Assembly: GCA_946807835.1 (NCBI GenBank)
Contig: OX327702.1
Location: 7,130,001-7,194,000 of the forward strand
DNA from: Ailanthus altissimus
Lineage: Eukaryota > Streptophyta > Magnoliopsida > Sapindales > Simaroubaceae
DNA length: 64,000 nucleotides
Direction of reading: 5' to 3'
A model generated the notes under the pieces. That model did no database searches. It was not told the origin of the DNA and saw only the letters and a program-made list of their open reading frames with translations. Of the stretch, positions 45,360 through 58,797 are shown in pieces (position 1 is the first letter of the stretch; each line of letters opens with the position of its first letter). The position numbers were made by a program, and so were the translations under genes.

Positions 45360-48300
45360 AATTTTGCAAACTTTTTTTTTTAAAACAAAACCTTATATCT
45401 TTTTTATTGTGCTGTATACTAAGGGCTTGGCCTCTAACCACTTGGTAAAATAATTTACTATAATGACAATATATTTGGTTGACCATTTTACTCGCTGTAG
45501 GGGACCAATCAGCTTGAGTCCTTATTGTGCGAAGTGCTAAGGACAAGCTATTGTCTTCAAATTATCTAGGGGAATATGGATGTTGTTAGCATTCTGTTGG
45601 TATATGTTGTATTTTTTAACAAGCTCCTTACCATCGATGAACGTGGTAGATTAGCAATACCTCTTTTTGAAGGTTTTGTATGTGAGGGCTCAACTCCAGA
45701 ATTATTTTCACAAATGCCTTCATATGTCTCTTAGAGCACACATTCAGCTTCTTATGGGGTTTGTCATCTTAAGTAAGAGAGGGAGTACCTTCATCAATTG
45801 AAGATGTTGTCGATAATAATATATTGAGATGCTCAATACTTTAGCTGTCGTGTTTCCTGATTATTTAATGGTAGAAATCCCTTCTCAATGTAGTCTCGGA
45901 TGAGGTCCATAATTAGGTTGGGTCAACCAACATGACATCATTGAGTTCTTTCTACTTCTATGTTTAGTCTACAAATGAATTTGACAGGAACAAATCATAG
46001 TGATCCAAGTTTATTCTGTTAAAGCCATATGTGCTAGGATATCTACTTTGCTATTTTTCTATCGTGGTATTTATTTGATAACCACTTCTTTAAATTGCTT
46101 CTTCATTGTCTCAACTGCTTTTAGGCATGCAGTCATGTGGTCTCCTCAGGTTTGATATCCTTTATTAACTTGGCTGATGATAAGCTGTGAGTCACTCATG
46201 ATTAGAATTTTTTTGGCAAGGAATGCTTGTGTAATTCGTAGTCCTGCGAGGCCCTTAGATTGCATATATTTTTGAGTTGAGTGTATAATCGAGCTCATCT
46301 CTATCTAGACTGATGATAATTGTGCAAAACCCTATACCCTTTGAGCTCAAGGCCCTATCAATAAAAAGTGTCCAAACTGGAGCTTAAATGGCTTTCTTTT
46401 CATGGCTGTTTAAGGATTCTTCACATCAAGTGGTTTCTACAACTTCCTCTCCATGTGTACTTTCTTTAATAATATTGGCAATGGCTTGTACATTAATAGT
46501 TACCCTTAGTTTGTATGGTATGTCAAACTCGTTGAGCTTAATTTCCCATTTAACGAGTCATTCGAAGAAGTCCTAAATATAGAACTAGGTGATTAAATGT
46601 TATGGACGCTCTCTTTTTCTTTGACCGATGTTGTACTTATTATTCGATCAAAAAATCTTAAATACAGGATCAGATGGTCCCTCACTCTTGATACAAGAAG
46701 GTGGGATAATTGAGCTAGATACTCCTTTAAGATTAGAAAGCTTCATGGAACTATAGGGTCCACCTTATTTTGTCCTTTCTTTTGATAGCTTAAAAAATGT
46801 AAAAGCATTTATCAATAACTTTTGAAATAAATTAGCTAAGAATTGCTATCTGGCTTGTAATCCTTTGTATCTCATTGATAGTGCTAAGAGGCTTCGTATT
46901 GAGAACTGCTTAAACATTTTCTAGATTAGCATCTATTCCTTTTTGGTTCATTGAGTAGCTTAAACACTTTCTTGACTTGAACTTAAACGTACATGTTTCA
47001 GGGTTTAGCTTCATGTTATTTTCTCTCAAAATCTTGAAAGTTTCTTTAAGGTCATCGAAGTAGCTTTTTACTCATTTAGCCTTGGTGATCATGTCATCCA
47101 TGTAAACTTCAATGTTTTTAGAATCAGGAGCTTGAAAAACTTATTGAAAACTCTTTGGTAAATGGCCCTTACATTCTTGAGACTGTATGGCATGACCTTG
47201 TAACAGTATGTTTTTTGATAAGTGATGAAAGAAGTCTTCTCTTGGTCTAGTAGAAACATTTTGATCTGATTGTATCATGAAAATGCATTCATGAAGTTGA
47301 GGAAAGCTTGTCCAGTTGTAAAGTCCACGAGCTGGCCTCCAGTAGGGGGAAGCTATCTTTTGAGCAAGCTTTATTCAGATTTGTGAAGTCTATATACATT
47401 ATCCATTTCTTATTTGATTTCTTTACCATGACTACGTTGGTTCACCATTTGGTACAGTGGACTTCTCATATGAAACCTATTGTCAAGAGTTCTTAACTTC
47501 AGTTACTAGTGCTTTTATTTCTCTTTTGGTTAAAAATTTCTCTTTTGCTTAACTGGTTTGAAGGATGGGTCGACCGCCAGTACAAGTGATATAATGATAG
47601 GATTTATTTGTTGCATGTCTTTATGTGACTAGGTGAAGATTTTAGAGAACTCTCTTATTAGAGAGATAAGTCTTTCTTTTATTTTTTGCTGTAGATGTGA
47701 GCCTATCTTTATAGTCTTTTCAGGTTTTTTCTTTTAAACAGGTATTGGGAGCAAGTTACCCATGGGTTTTAGGGATTTGGATTTGGCCTCCTCTCGTGGA
47801 TCTATAGTAGTAATGCAGAAGGTTCTCTTGAACGTGGACACATAGCATGTTCTTGTTTCCTTCTAATCACCCCTAAGGATTTTACTCTTTCCCATGCATG
47901 GAATTTCAGTTTTAGATATTGCATAGATAGGGCGGCATTAGAGTTGATCATGAAGAGTCTCCCTAACATTGCTTTGTAAGGCATAGGATAGTTGACCACT
48001 ACAAAATTGGCCATTATCGTTTTGTTGTAGGGTTTTTTCCTTATTGATATTGACAAATTGATAACTCCTAAGGACATTATGCAACTATCTCAAAATTCGT
48101 AGAAAGAGGTTTGTACGCATTGCATTTTGAGGTCCTTTATACCAAGCTCAAGAAATATTTTCTTAAATATCATATCAGCCGAGCTTCTTGTATCAATGAA
48201 CACCTTGTTCACTTCTATTCCAATTATCTAAATGGTCATGACCAATGAGTCATTCAATAGGTAGCTAACATATTTGAAATTATCTTTGGTGAACATTATT

Positions 48301-48430
48301 GGTATAGAGTGCACTCGTGACTTCTTAGTAGTTAGGGCATTACACATCACTAGGTGCCCTACCAAAAAGTACCAAGAATAACTCTTCTTTTATCTATTCG
48401 AGTCTCTGGCCAAAGTTACGCTCTCTAAGA
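45360..48430 (-). pseudogene. Tat-like Ty3/gypsy pol fragment (protease, RT, RNase H, integrase)
   Basis: The minus-strand translation shows, from right to left, protease with VVVNYPMPYKAMLGR (~48000-47950) and YLKLKFHAWERV, then RT with the active site YMDDM (47104-47093). RNase H sequence follows at ~46500-46000. The integrase finger region (~45700-45560) and core (FYQVVRGQALS, from DYFTKWVEA-like sequence, ~45470-45410) come last. Many stops break it. It ends at the CACTA/LTR block on the left and at the flank of gene copy B on the right. Gag and LTRs are missing. Confidence 0.75.
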
Positions 48431-48823
48431 TGATCATGGTTATTTCCATTAACAATAAGTTGCCTTGTAGGGATATGTGAAACACTTCGATAACTGAAGT
48501 GTTGATATCTTGTAAGAGTGAGCGAGTCTTTCGTGTGAGAGTTAGGTGTGAGTTGATTGTCCTTGTTTTGTCTTTTTTCTCTAATAACAAAAGGTGTTAT
48601 TTTCTATGTTTAGCATAAAATATTTCAACAAGATAAACAATACACAATATGTAGAAATTCTATTATGTGAATTAATGTTTTACGAGAAATGTGAGAGATA
48701 CCATAAAAAAAAGGGTAATAATAAATAAGAAAACAAATGTGAGGGTTTAATTATCATAACTAAATATTAACTGTTTTTCTTGTAAAACATTACACTTTAA
48801 AAAGGGAATATATATCAAAAAGT
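48431..48823 (-). other. Downstream flank of copy B, paralogous to the flank of copy A
   Basis: This block aligns with 38081-38177 plus 39451-39752: shared words include GAGTCTTTCGTGT, GAGTTGATTGT, CTAATAACAAAAGGTGTTATT and TTTTACGAGAAATGTGAGAG. The MITE at 38178-39450 is absent here. No gene. Confidence 0.75.
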
Positions 48824-50209
48824 TCATTCTGAATTTTCTGTTGGGTCTACTGCACTCACAGTAAATCATCCGTCGACACAAATAACCTGGCCTGTGATAT
48901 ACGAAGCAGTTGGAAAGCAAAGAAATGCCACCAATGACGAAACCTCGTTAGGCTCCGCAGGACGGTTGATAGGTGTGACATGTAATAAGCCCTCCAACAC
49001 TTTGCTTGTAGTAGGATCATTCTGACAAGAGAGAATTAAACAGTAGTCAGCCAACGTTATCTTTTGGACACCAATTAAATCGAACCAAAAATAGTAATAA
49101 TAATCGACTTTCTCACTGTTTTGTTTTTTTTGATACTGTCAAAGCATATTTCAGCCTTGTGAATATTGTAACTTTTGCAAGCTTTTAAAAATTATTACTC
49201 ATTTTCCTGCCAAACTTTCTTTTACATTGAACTATTTATATGTTAATAGAAATATTTAAAAAATTAAAAATAGTGCAACCGAAGCTAGAGGGGTGGAAAT
49301 GATGAAGTCCCTGAATAAAGCATGCAATCAGTACTGGTTATTTTTTAAATCTTTTTAATTGGCATGAGGGAAATAGATGGATATATACTAGTACAGCGTC
49401 CACCATTGGGGTTCTAGTAACCGATGGAACAACCGCATTAGCACGAATGTTATCCTTCGCCACTCGCACGCCAAATTCCTTGTAAGTTGATTCATGGCTC
49501 CTGAAACGAAACAAAGATTATAGAAGTGTTTGTTGGCAGATATTTATATTCATATTTGTTGCGATCTTTTAAAAATTCCAAGAAGAAAGAAGATTGATTC
49601 ATACCTTTGTATGAGCCGTAAAGAGAAGCATGAGATATACCTATAACCCCAGAAATAGAGGAGATAAATATGATACTTGCATTTCCCGATGCTTTTAAGA
49701 GAGGATGTGCGAGTTGAGACAGATGAAAAACAGACTCGAAATTGGTGCTGCCTATAGTTGACATGTCCTCAGATGTAACATCTACTGTTTTTTTTGGTAT
49801 CAATACGGCGGCATTGTTTATCTGAAGAAACAAGCTCACTATAATCAAAACTAATTGATCGATTTTGCTGGAGCACGAGGCCCCTTCAAATGTAAGAATA
49901 CGAGGCCTCTTGATTAAAACTGACTTTGATACCATGTTAAGTTACTATTAAACAAAAAGCTTTAAGCGGGTAGGCATGGAGTTAGCAGAGGCTAGACTTA
50001 CAAGGATGTTAAGGTTCCCCTGAAAGATGGAGGAGACAGTCTCCATTAGCTTCTCCCTCTGTTCTCGGGATGACACATCACAAACTGATCCGGTTACTTT
50101 GAACCCTCTGTTTTCCCACTCTTGTAAACGTGCTTTAAGCTCAATTTGGTTTCGAGAACATGTGTAGATAATTGCTCCAAACCCTGCTAATTCTTCTACT
50201 ATTGCATGC
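48824..50209 (-). pseudogene. Tropinone-reductase-like SDR gene, copy B (exons 2-5; exon 1 missing)
   Basis: Minus-strand exons 50209-50002, 49821-49605, 49500-49389 and 49021-48824 match copy A. Exons 2 and 3 are intact ([37 protein letters not shown]). Exon 4 has a one-base deletion after LACEW (~49463), and exon 5 has a stop where CVDGG reads CVDG-stop (48866). Sequence similar to intron 1 of copy A continues only to ~50270, with no exon 1, so the 5' end was lost. Its lesions differ from those of copy A. Confidence 0.85.
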
Positions 50210-50269
50210 CTAATCACAATTATTTTCCAAGATAGATGTCCAAAAAAAAAATATGGAAAAATTTATCTG

Positions 50270-50828
50270 CGCGTTTTGTTTGAATATTTATGGTTCTTGT
50301 TTCGCAGGATAACTAAATTGATATTTCTTTTATCACTAACATACATAAAATAATTTTTATAGTTAGAAACTTGTTTGATTGATATGCGCTTAGGTCTTTA
50401 AAGATTAATATAATTCCTTTCAATTTTTTATTTTCTTTTCATAAGAATGATACATAGAACGATTAGGTATATAATGAAGCAAAGAAGAAACTATTTAATA
50501 TTTATGTAATTCGCACTCAACGTTACATTTATAAGATAATAAAAAATTGATTTCAAAGTGTTGCTTTAATTTAGAAATTAATTAAAAAGAGAGAGTCGCT
50601 AAGTTAGACAATGATGGATTCCAAAACATTGATAATTTTAATCACTTAAATTCCAACTCTTATTTGTTTGTTTTAATTTCTTCATTTTGTTATTTTAAGT
50701 TTTCTCAAATACATTTATTTTTCTTTTAAAACTAGATTAATATAATAATTTACTTAGATTAGACTAACATTATTAATCTTAGTAGTCCTTATTAGTTCAA
50801 CTCTATGCTCACTTTTTTAAGAGTTTTA
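50270..50828. other. Anonymous AT-rich stretch
   Basis: No coding motif or repeat terminus recognised. It separates the truncated 5' end of copy B from a copia gag fragment, so the breakpoint that removed exon 1 lies near its left edge. Confidence 0.4.
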
Positions 50829-51650
50829 TTATTTTCTTCTTATCTCTTTTTTGTACTTACATTGATAGGCTAAATGACCATCCTTATTATAAACATAACA
50901 TTTATCATTTCTTTTGAATGAGAACTTAATGTTCTTAAGGTATGAATTGTTTGTGGACTTTAGATACTTCTCACTAGTATTATTTTTACTCTTAACCAAA
51001 TTGGCCTTAGAAATTATTTCCTTGGCCCTTTCAATGTTCTCCCGTTGGCGATTCTTTTCTTTAGTACTTATATGCATAATTGAATCTTCCAACTTCAAAT
51101 GTCTCATTTTGTGCTTGTTAAGCTTTTTGTAATCTTTTCAAGAATTTGATAAATTTTCAATTAAGCAACCGGCAATAAAAGGCTCAAGTAGAACAATCCC
51201 TCATTCTTTAAATCATTGATTAAGAGATGAAAATTATATATTTGAGAAATCACATGTTTTTTCTCAAGCATTTTAAAGTCCATGAAATTTCCAATTGTAT
51301 ATTTTTGGTCATCAGCTTAAATCATATACTTTTTTTTAATTGTGCTAAATTTCATGTGGATCTTTATATCTAGAGTAAACATTATAAAGCTCATTTGAGA
51401 GGGTATGTAAAATAATATTCGGCATACCTTATTTACTTTATTCCATTTAAGACATTCCTCATTGTAAGTTTTAGTATTGACGTCCGGAGGAGATAGTGTA
51501 AGAGATTCCGCCATGCCCATCACATCTAAGGTATTGAACACACGATCTTGTCATCTTTTAAAATACTTCTCATCAAATGGTGAAATTTTGATAGCCTCAG
51601 ATAGTGATTTGGCTACAACCAAAAACAAAGAATCACTAGTTGCATCAATA
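50829..51650 (-). pseudogene. Copia gag fragment
   Basis: The minus-strand product begins with FDEKYFKR and FNTLDVMGMAESLT (~51600-51500), then LKWNKVNKVCRILF (~51450), as in copia gag (UBN2-type) proteins. It ends with the knuckle CYVYNKDGHLAYQC (~50894-50853), in which the second Cys of CX2CX4HX4C is Tyr. Frameshifts and stops are present. Neither pol nor an LTR is attached. Confidence 0.7.
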
Positions 51651-51969
51651 GAAGAAATAATTTTAAGATTGTTAGAATTATGGGTAAATGGATACAACTT
51701 TATCGAATGTCAAGTCGTACAAATGCAATGTCCTTCAAATTATTTCTACCCCATGATAATAATAATCAAGGTGCAAATGGGTTTGAATAGTAGTATAATT
51801 TTTAGTATTCAATAACAATTAAAATTGCAAAGGTGTACATCAAATGCAATGTCATTGGACTACAAGTATGAATTTTGATTCAAATAGAAGAACAGTTGTT
51901 TATTTTTTTTAATTGAGATATGTATGCAGTTTTTTATAGAGAGGAAATATCTCTCTAAAGAGACACAAC

Positions 51970-52950
51970 TGGTAGGGTTGTGCCTACGTGCCATCCCAGT
52001 TTTCTATAAATATTTGATATCTATACAGAGTATATTTTGTTATATCATTAAATACTTTGAATAATATAGTGTAATGCTTGTTACACTACAAACTCTGTAT
52101 TATCTGAAGGAGTTTAGATATAGTCTAAAGGAGTTTAGACCGATGCTATGAGGTAGTAAATATCCCAAGAGTTGGAACATTGTCTATAATAGGACAAAAA
52201 TCTCAGAATATGCTTATAATGATATAGTTGTAAGAGTTGCAATGGGTTTCTAGGATGTGCCATTATGCAAGCATGTTCTTAAATATATTGTTCATGATCT
52301 ATTTCTACTAACACAGATCTGTTGATAGATTCTATTAATTCACATAGATCAGTGTATGTCTATATCTGTAGGGTACAGTTGGTCGTTCCTAGCTGACCAA
52401 GATCTTGGAGATTGTATAGGCATATTAGTATTCAGTTAGAACTGAGTACTTAACAGACTCATGAGTGTTAGGGTTATGCCTACGTGTCATCCTAGTTTTG
52501 TATAAATATTTGATATCTATATAGAGTATATTTTGTTATATCATTAAATAATTTTAATTATATGGTTTAATGCTTTCTACGCTATAGGCTCTGCATTATC
52601 TGAAGGAGTTCAGATATAGTCTAAAGGAGTTTAAATTGGTGCTAAAAGTTATAAATATCCCAACAGTTGGAATATTGTCTATAATAAGACAAAGACCTAA
52701 GACTATGCTTATACTAATATAGTTGCAATGGGTTGCTAGGATGTGTCATTATGCAAGCATGTTCTCAAATATATTATTCTTGATCTATTTCTACTAACGC
52801 AGGTCGGTTGGCAGATCTCATTAATTCACATGGATCAGTGTTTGTCTATATCTATAGGGTACAGTTGGTCGTTCCTAGCTGACCAGGATCTTGGATATTG
52901 TATAGGCATACGGGTATTCAGTTAAGACTGAGTATTGAACAGACTTATAA
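51970..52950 (+). repeat. ~490 bp direct repeat of the LTR 5' part
   Basis: Units 51970-52465 and 52466-52950 match along their length (for example GTACAGTTGGTCGTTCCTAG in both). The second unit begins exactly at the LTR terminus TGTTAG. Confidence 0.85.
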
Positions 52951-54499
52951 GGACCCCAATAGACATCCTATGTTGTCGTCAATGGAAGGTCCTCTCGAGT
53001 TGAGTAGTATACATGGTCCTCTGACTTGAGTATCACGGTGGCCTTGTGAGTGATCCACCATGCTTTGGTTCCATGCATATCAGAGACCTTTGATGGTCTG
53101 ACTACTGAGTGTCATTGGATATGTCTGATGCTCATAGAGTTCGGTGTGTACAGATATGGGATCCATCAGCTCTCATAAGGAGTGATATATCCAAATGCTC
53201 TAAGATAATATCTCAAGAAAGTCTTATAGCCATAAGCAGCTAACTTAGAAAGATGTTTCCAAATGGTTAAATTATATGGTAAATAGATTGTTTATATTGT
53301 TAAATGAGATACCATTCTGGAGATAGGTTTATGGATGAGCATATGGAGTTTTGACAGTGTTGATCTATGTTCCCGCACATCTAAGATATATATGACGGAA
53401 GGACTATACGTATGCGTTATAACTTTAACTTATACGGTTCAACGCGTTGATTTGTAATATTTGTGACGTGTGAATAAGGCACTGTTTATAGACTTATAGA
53501 ATAGTTCTATTTGACAAATCGGGCGTGGACCTAGGGAGTCCTGCGATACGAAGTGTACTCGTTGTGCACTGGGGTAGAGTACTGATTACATTGTTTAATC
53601 TAATAATATCCAGCACTACTACAAAAATACGTGTGTGTCTGTATTTAAGTGTTAAATGTAATAATTAGTCAATAATTATAAAATGACACGTGGTGCATTA
53701 TAGACCATCGGTTAAGTTTATCCAGGTGTGAAATTTGTTGGGATCCACTAAGAGGTATACTTGACAACTATTCATGTGGGGCAAAATGATCATTACATAC
53801 TATAATTATTTAATTATTAAATAATCATAATATTTTTATTAAAATATATTATTTCATAATGTTATATTAGTAATAATATAATATATACAATTCATGATAG
53901 TTGTCATGTATTATATATATAAAATATATTATTTTTAATTGTTTAATATTATTTTTGCCAATAATGACTTTTTATATTAATATTACATTATAATAATATT
54001 ATTTTAGTGTTATTCGAGAAATATATGTGTGGGAAACGAAAATGGAAAAGGAGAGGGGTGAAATAATAATTATTTTTCTTTCAACAATTTCCGATTTTGC
54101 TCTTAAGAAAAGGAAATAGTTGTTGTTTCTTTTGGTTTTCATTAACTGTGGGAAAGAAAGAGAAAAATAAATAGAACCGACCATTTTGGGGTTAAGGGTT
54201 AATCCCGCGTTGGATTAAAGAGTTGTTATTCCAGCTTGCCAAGCCCACCAAGTTGGTAACTAGAACTCTCAACGAGTGAGACTCCAGGCAGACTCTAAAG
54301 TAATACGTGTAAAATATTGCACGTACTAGTAATTTCTCAATTTTACCATTAATATATTAATTTGATTAATATATGTTTATGTGTTTTTTGTATGTTTTAA
54401 ATATTCTGGTGCGTTTAATATGTATTAGATATGTATTTTTGTAATAAACACAATTGCATATGCATATACTCATACAAATTTTGATCCTCTACAATAACA
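51970..54499 (+). mobile_element. Copia-type LTR (plus) with a truncated 5' duplicate
   Basis: The full LTR is 52466-54499, starting TGTTAGGGTTATGCC and homologous in inverted orientation to 2112-7045. Directly before it lies a 496 bp duplicate of its 5' quarter (51970-52465). No PBS or coding region follows, so it is a solo LTR. Frames at 52743-52925 and 53999-54184 are not genes. Confidence 0.75.
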
Positions 54500-54889
54500 C
54501 CTCTTCAAAATATCACAACAATTGGGAGAGATTGGTGACTCTTCTAAGGGTCACATCTCTAGCTCCTAGCACTGTAGCGCTTAAAGTTGGCATCGCGGTG
54601 CTTAATTAAAAGTGTATGGGCAGAAACCCATCAGACATTGTGACACTCAATCTCTAGCTTTGTGGTGCCTGAGGTTCTACCTCAGATGTTGCAACACCCA
54701 CTTCTAGGCCCTGTTTCGCTTAAGCAATTTTGCTTCAGCATCCCTTTTTCCCTTCTTTTTTCTTCCTCTCTTTCTGATTCTTTCCCTTTACTCATGCTTT
54801 TAATAGTCATTGGTTTGTTTTATATACCCTTATAAATTTCAACATAAAGCCCAAACATCAAAATGCTAGTGGGTTCCAGTTAAACTTAC
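54500..54889. other. Anonymous stretch downstream of copy C exon 2
   Basis: About 390 bp with no gene. Several short words around 'ctagc.ctgtggtgc' give it a repeat-like look. Exons 3-5 of copy C are not present here. Confidence 0.4.
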
Positions 54890-55163
54890 AAGATTATGAA
54901 GCTTGCTATCAAAAGCAGAAGAGATAGTCTCAATCAACTTTTCCCTTCAATTTCTAAATGGCAGGTCACATACAGAGCTAGTTATTACTTTAAATGTTTT
55001 TTCCTCCCATTATGTTATCCTCTCATTAATCATTTTCTGGTGGCGTGCATATATATGCACTTTAGCTTCAAATCTCACCAGTTCTTCCATAATGGCAAAT
55101 CTGATACAATTTTACGTAATCAAGTCAAATAAATCAGAGTAAAATATTATATATATATATATA

Positions 55164-55687
55164 TGTTGAAGCAGAAACAATCAAGCAAGAAAATATTTCA
55201 AGTAATATAATGCAGAAATAAGCAATTAAAAAATTAGAGAGAGAAAGGTAGAAGAACAACACATAGAATTTACATGGTTCGGTAAGTTACCTACTTCCAC
55301 AGCGGATCAAGATCACACTCTCTTATTATTGAACCACAAGGCACTCACAAAGTATGCCTTTTATAAGAAAGATTCACAAAGAAATCATTCTCTTTTATAA
55401 CCAAAGGGTTTTCTTTTACTAAGAATCATAAAGAACACTTAGATATGACAAAGATGTCACTAAGATGTGTTTACAACCAATGAAGTCATTTTAGGGAGTC
55501 TGAAACAAGTGAGAGATGAAACAAATCTGAAAACTCTTTTTTCCTCACCGAGCACCGCGGCTCCTATGCCCTGGCAGTCATTTTCGTCTTTTTACCTCTT
55601 TTCACATCTATCTTCGATCCTTGCGTACCAATGTACTGGCTTGCTCTTCAAATTATATCCTTGTAATTTTTAATCAACTTTCTCACA
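55164..55687 (-). repeat. 3' LTR of the copia element in copy C
   Basis: 524 bp. It aligns with 59690-60367 but lacks a segment equivalent to ~60023-60070 and most of the GC-rich block at ~60135-60260. Confidence 0.85.
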
Positions 55688-55759
55688 AATTTTCTCGTTA
55701 ATTCAAAATCATTCACAAAGTATCTCGATCTTTTATATCCGCATTTTCGATCATGCTCA

Positions 55760-57200
55760 CAAAGTAGTGACTCTAGTTAAGTCCTTGCATAGGATGAAAT
55801 TAATTGAGAATAATGGCTTAGTCAACATGTCAATAGAATTTTCAGACAACACTGTCTTTGTTAGACTAACTTCACCACTTTGGACAATCTCTCGAATGTA
55901 ATAAAGTCATACATCAATGTGTTTAGAACTCTCGTAAAACAGTTGATGCTTGCTTAGGTGTATAACACTATAGCTATCACAATACACACTGGTGTTTACA
56001 TCTTTAGTAGCTATTACCTCTGTGCATATACCTGTCAACCACACGGCCTTTTTAATAGCTTCATCAACAGTTATGTACTTTGCATCTGTGGTAGATAGTG
56101 TAACCTGATGTTGTAGAACAGATCTTCAACAGATACTATACCTAAACATTATAAATACGTAACCCGTCAACAATCTTCTCTTATTTAAATCACTTACATT
56201 ATCTGAATCCACGTATCCTCTTACTATTACACTGCTATCATCTTCACTTTTATACATCAATCTATGATCCAATGTCCTTTTGAGATATTTCAAAATTCAC
56301 TTTACTGCAAGCTAGTGATCCTTACCTGGATTCACTATGTATCTACTCACCATGCTCACAGCTTGTGCTATGTCTAGTCTTATACAAATCATTGCATATA
56401 TAATGCTCCTTATAGCGCTTGCATGCGGTACTTTACTTATCTGTAGTTTTTCCTCTTTGGATGTCGGCGATTATGTTGTTGAAAGTTTAAAATGTATGGC
56501 CAAAGGAGTAGAGACAGCCTTTGCATTAGTCTCTAGGATCTTATGTATATATAACTATTGAGCCAAGAAGATAACATCTCTTTTGTTTTTTACAATATCC
56601 ATACTCAATATCTTTTTCGCTGCTCCTAAATCTTTCATCTCAAACTCATAACTTAACTACTTCTTGAGTTTCTGCATTTCTTCAATGTTCTTACATGTAA
56701 TCTATATATCATCAACGTATAGAAGCAAATACATTATCCCACAACTTAAGCTTTTAAAGTACACGAATCTGTTATACTTGCTCCTACTAAAACCATAAAT
56801 CATTATAAACTCATCAAAACTCCTATACCACTGTCTAGGTGATTGCTTTAACCCATATAATGACTTCTTTAGTAAACAAACATGATTCTCTTATTTGGGT
56901 TCTATAAAACCTTACGGTTATGCCATCTAAATCGCCTGTTCAAGCTCTCTATGTAGAAAACTGTCTTTTACATCTATCTGCTCTAAATTTAAATCAAGAT
57001 TTGTATACATGGCTAACAAAATCCTAATGGATCTGTGCTTATTGACTGGAGAGAATATCTCATGAAAGTCAACTCCCTCTCTCTGAGTAAAACCTTATGC
57101 AACTAACATATCCTTGAATCTTGTAGGTTCTATCCCTGATATCCCATCCTTTACCTTATACAAGCACCTGTACCCAACTAGTTTCTTTTGAGATCCCTCC
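55760..57200 (-). pseudogene. Copia RT and RNase H (element in copy C)
   Basis: Reading leftward, RT contains the intact catalytic box YVDD at 56719-56708 (context LLLYVDDI), followed by RNase H with STTDAKYI (~56100-56076) and VYCDSYS-type sequence (~55990). Stops occur throughout. This is the last part of pol, next to the 3' LTR. Confidence 0.8.
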
Positions 57201-57299
57201 ACTAACTTCTTCTATAGCCTACTACCATTCTTTCTTGTTTTCACTCTTCATAACCTCACTATATGTTCTAGGCTTATCAATTTCAATAGTGTCAGTAAA

Positions 57300-58570
57300 A
57301 TTAAAAGCGTGGGCAACTAAGTCTACTTGTGCATACCTTATTGGTAGGTTAATCATTCTCCTTAACTTGTCTTTCACTAACTGGTATTCTTAAAGTTCCA
57401 TCTCAAAAGTCCTAGTCTTTCTTTGGGTAAATTTATAGGAACTCGTTTGTGTTCTTAGTTTATCTTCGAGGATCTCCTTGTTGAAGTGCTAATCTGAGGG
57501 CATATTAGATCTATATTCAGGCTTCACTTTAACTTTTATTGACTCGAGTACCGAGTCCTCCTTGAGCACATGTTCTTTCTTCTCATCTTCTTAGGTGGTT
57601 TTCAACATTGTCATCTTATCGAATGTCATGTTACAACTTATGACACTCCTTGGTGGTGTTAACTATTTACACCACATCTTGTATCATTTTACTTCTTTAA
57701 GATATCCTATTAATATCCCTTTGATATCTCTAGGTTTTAATTTTCCATACTTAACATGTATAAAGGCAGGGCAACTAAAAATTCTTAGGTGGTCATACTT
57801 AGAAAAGTTGCCAAACTATTTTTTTTCTGGCATCTTGATGTTAATTACAGATGATAGAATTTTATTAATCAAATAAGTTGCAGTCACTACTGCTTCTCCC
57901 TAAAATTCTTTGGACATCTTCACATTGGTAAGCATGCATCTAACCCTTTCAAGTAGGGTCCTATCCATCCTTTCAGCTATACCATTCTACTGTGTTGTTG
58001 ATCTCACCGCTCTATGCCTTGCAATCCCATACTTGGCACAAAATCCATTAAACTCTATTAAAAAATTTGAGGCCATTGTCAGTTCTTAGCCTTTTCACCA
58101 TTTTATCAGTCTGATTCTCAAAAAGAGCCTTCTAAGTCTTGAACGTATCAAACATTTGATCCTTACTCTTTAACATATGGACCCATAGTTTCCCTTAAAT
58201 AGTCATTAATCAAACTAAAAAAATACCTAGCACCCCTACTAGTAGCTATTTGAGTTGTTCCCCACAGATCTGAGAGTATGTAGTCAAAAGTCTTATTGGT
58301 CTTACGTTTACTGGTACTAAACCTCACCCTATGTGTTTTCTCAAACACACAATGTCCACAAAACTCTAATAGATGGAACCTATCTTCACAAAATGCCTTT
58401 TGACTAAATAACTCTTTCAGGTTTCTCTCACCTATATGTGTTAGTCTAAGATGTTTCAACTTGATGTGTATATTTTCATCATCTATAGAGAATAATGCAA
58501 AACCCCATACAACTTCACTTTTAAGCACATAAACACTTGTGTGCTTCTCTCCTCTCATTACCACCATGAA
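57300..58570 (-). pseudogene. Copia integrase (element in copy C)
   Basis: An open stretch at 58567-58163 has the pre-integrase segment LKHLRLTHIGERNLKELF, a CX2C pair in FCGHCVF, and the start of the core DYILSDLWGTTQ with the first catalytic Asp, then GARYFFSLINDY. The remainder to ~57300 is broken. Confidence 0.8.
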
Positions 58571-58797
58571 ACATTTTAATACTCTTAAAATTCTTCCATC
58601 GATTCTGATGGAACACCCATTCTAGTATAAAGTCACTAGTTAGATCAAGTTCTTCTTGAGGTTAGGAACATACCTAACTTTTGTCAACTTTCTCACTAGC
58701 CCATCATGCAACCTAAGTTTAATACTACCAATTTTCATCATTTAATAAGCAATATCATTATCCATTAACACCTTACCACCACTAATAGGTTAGAAAT

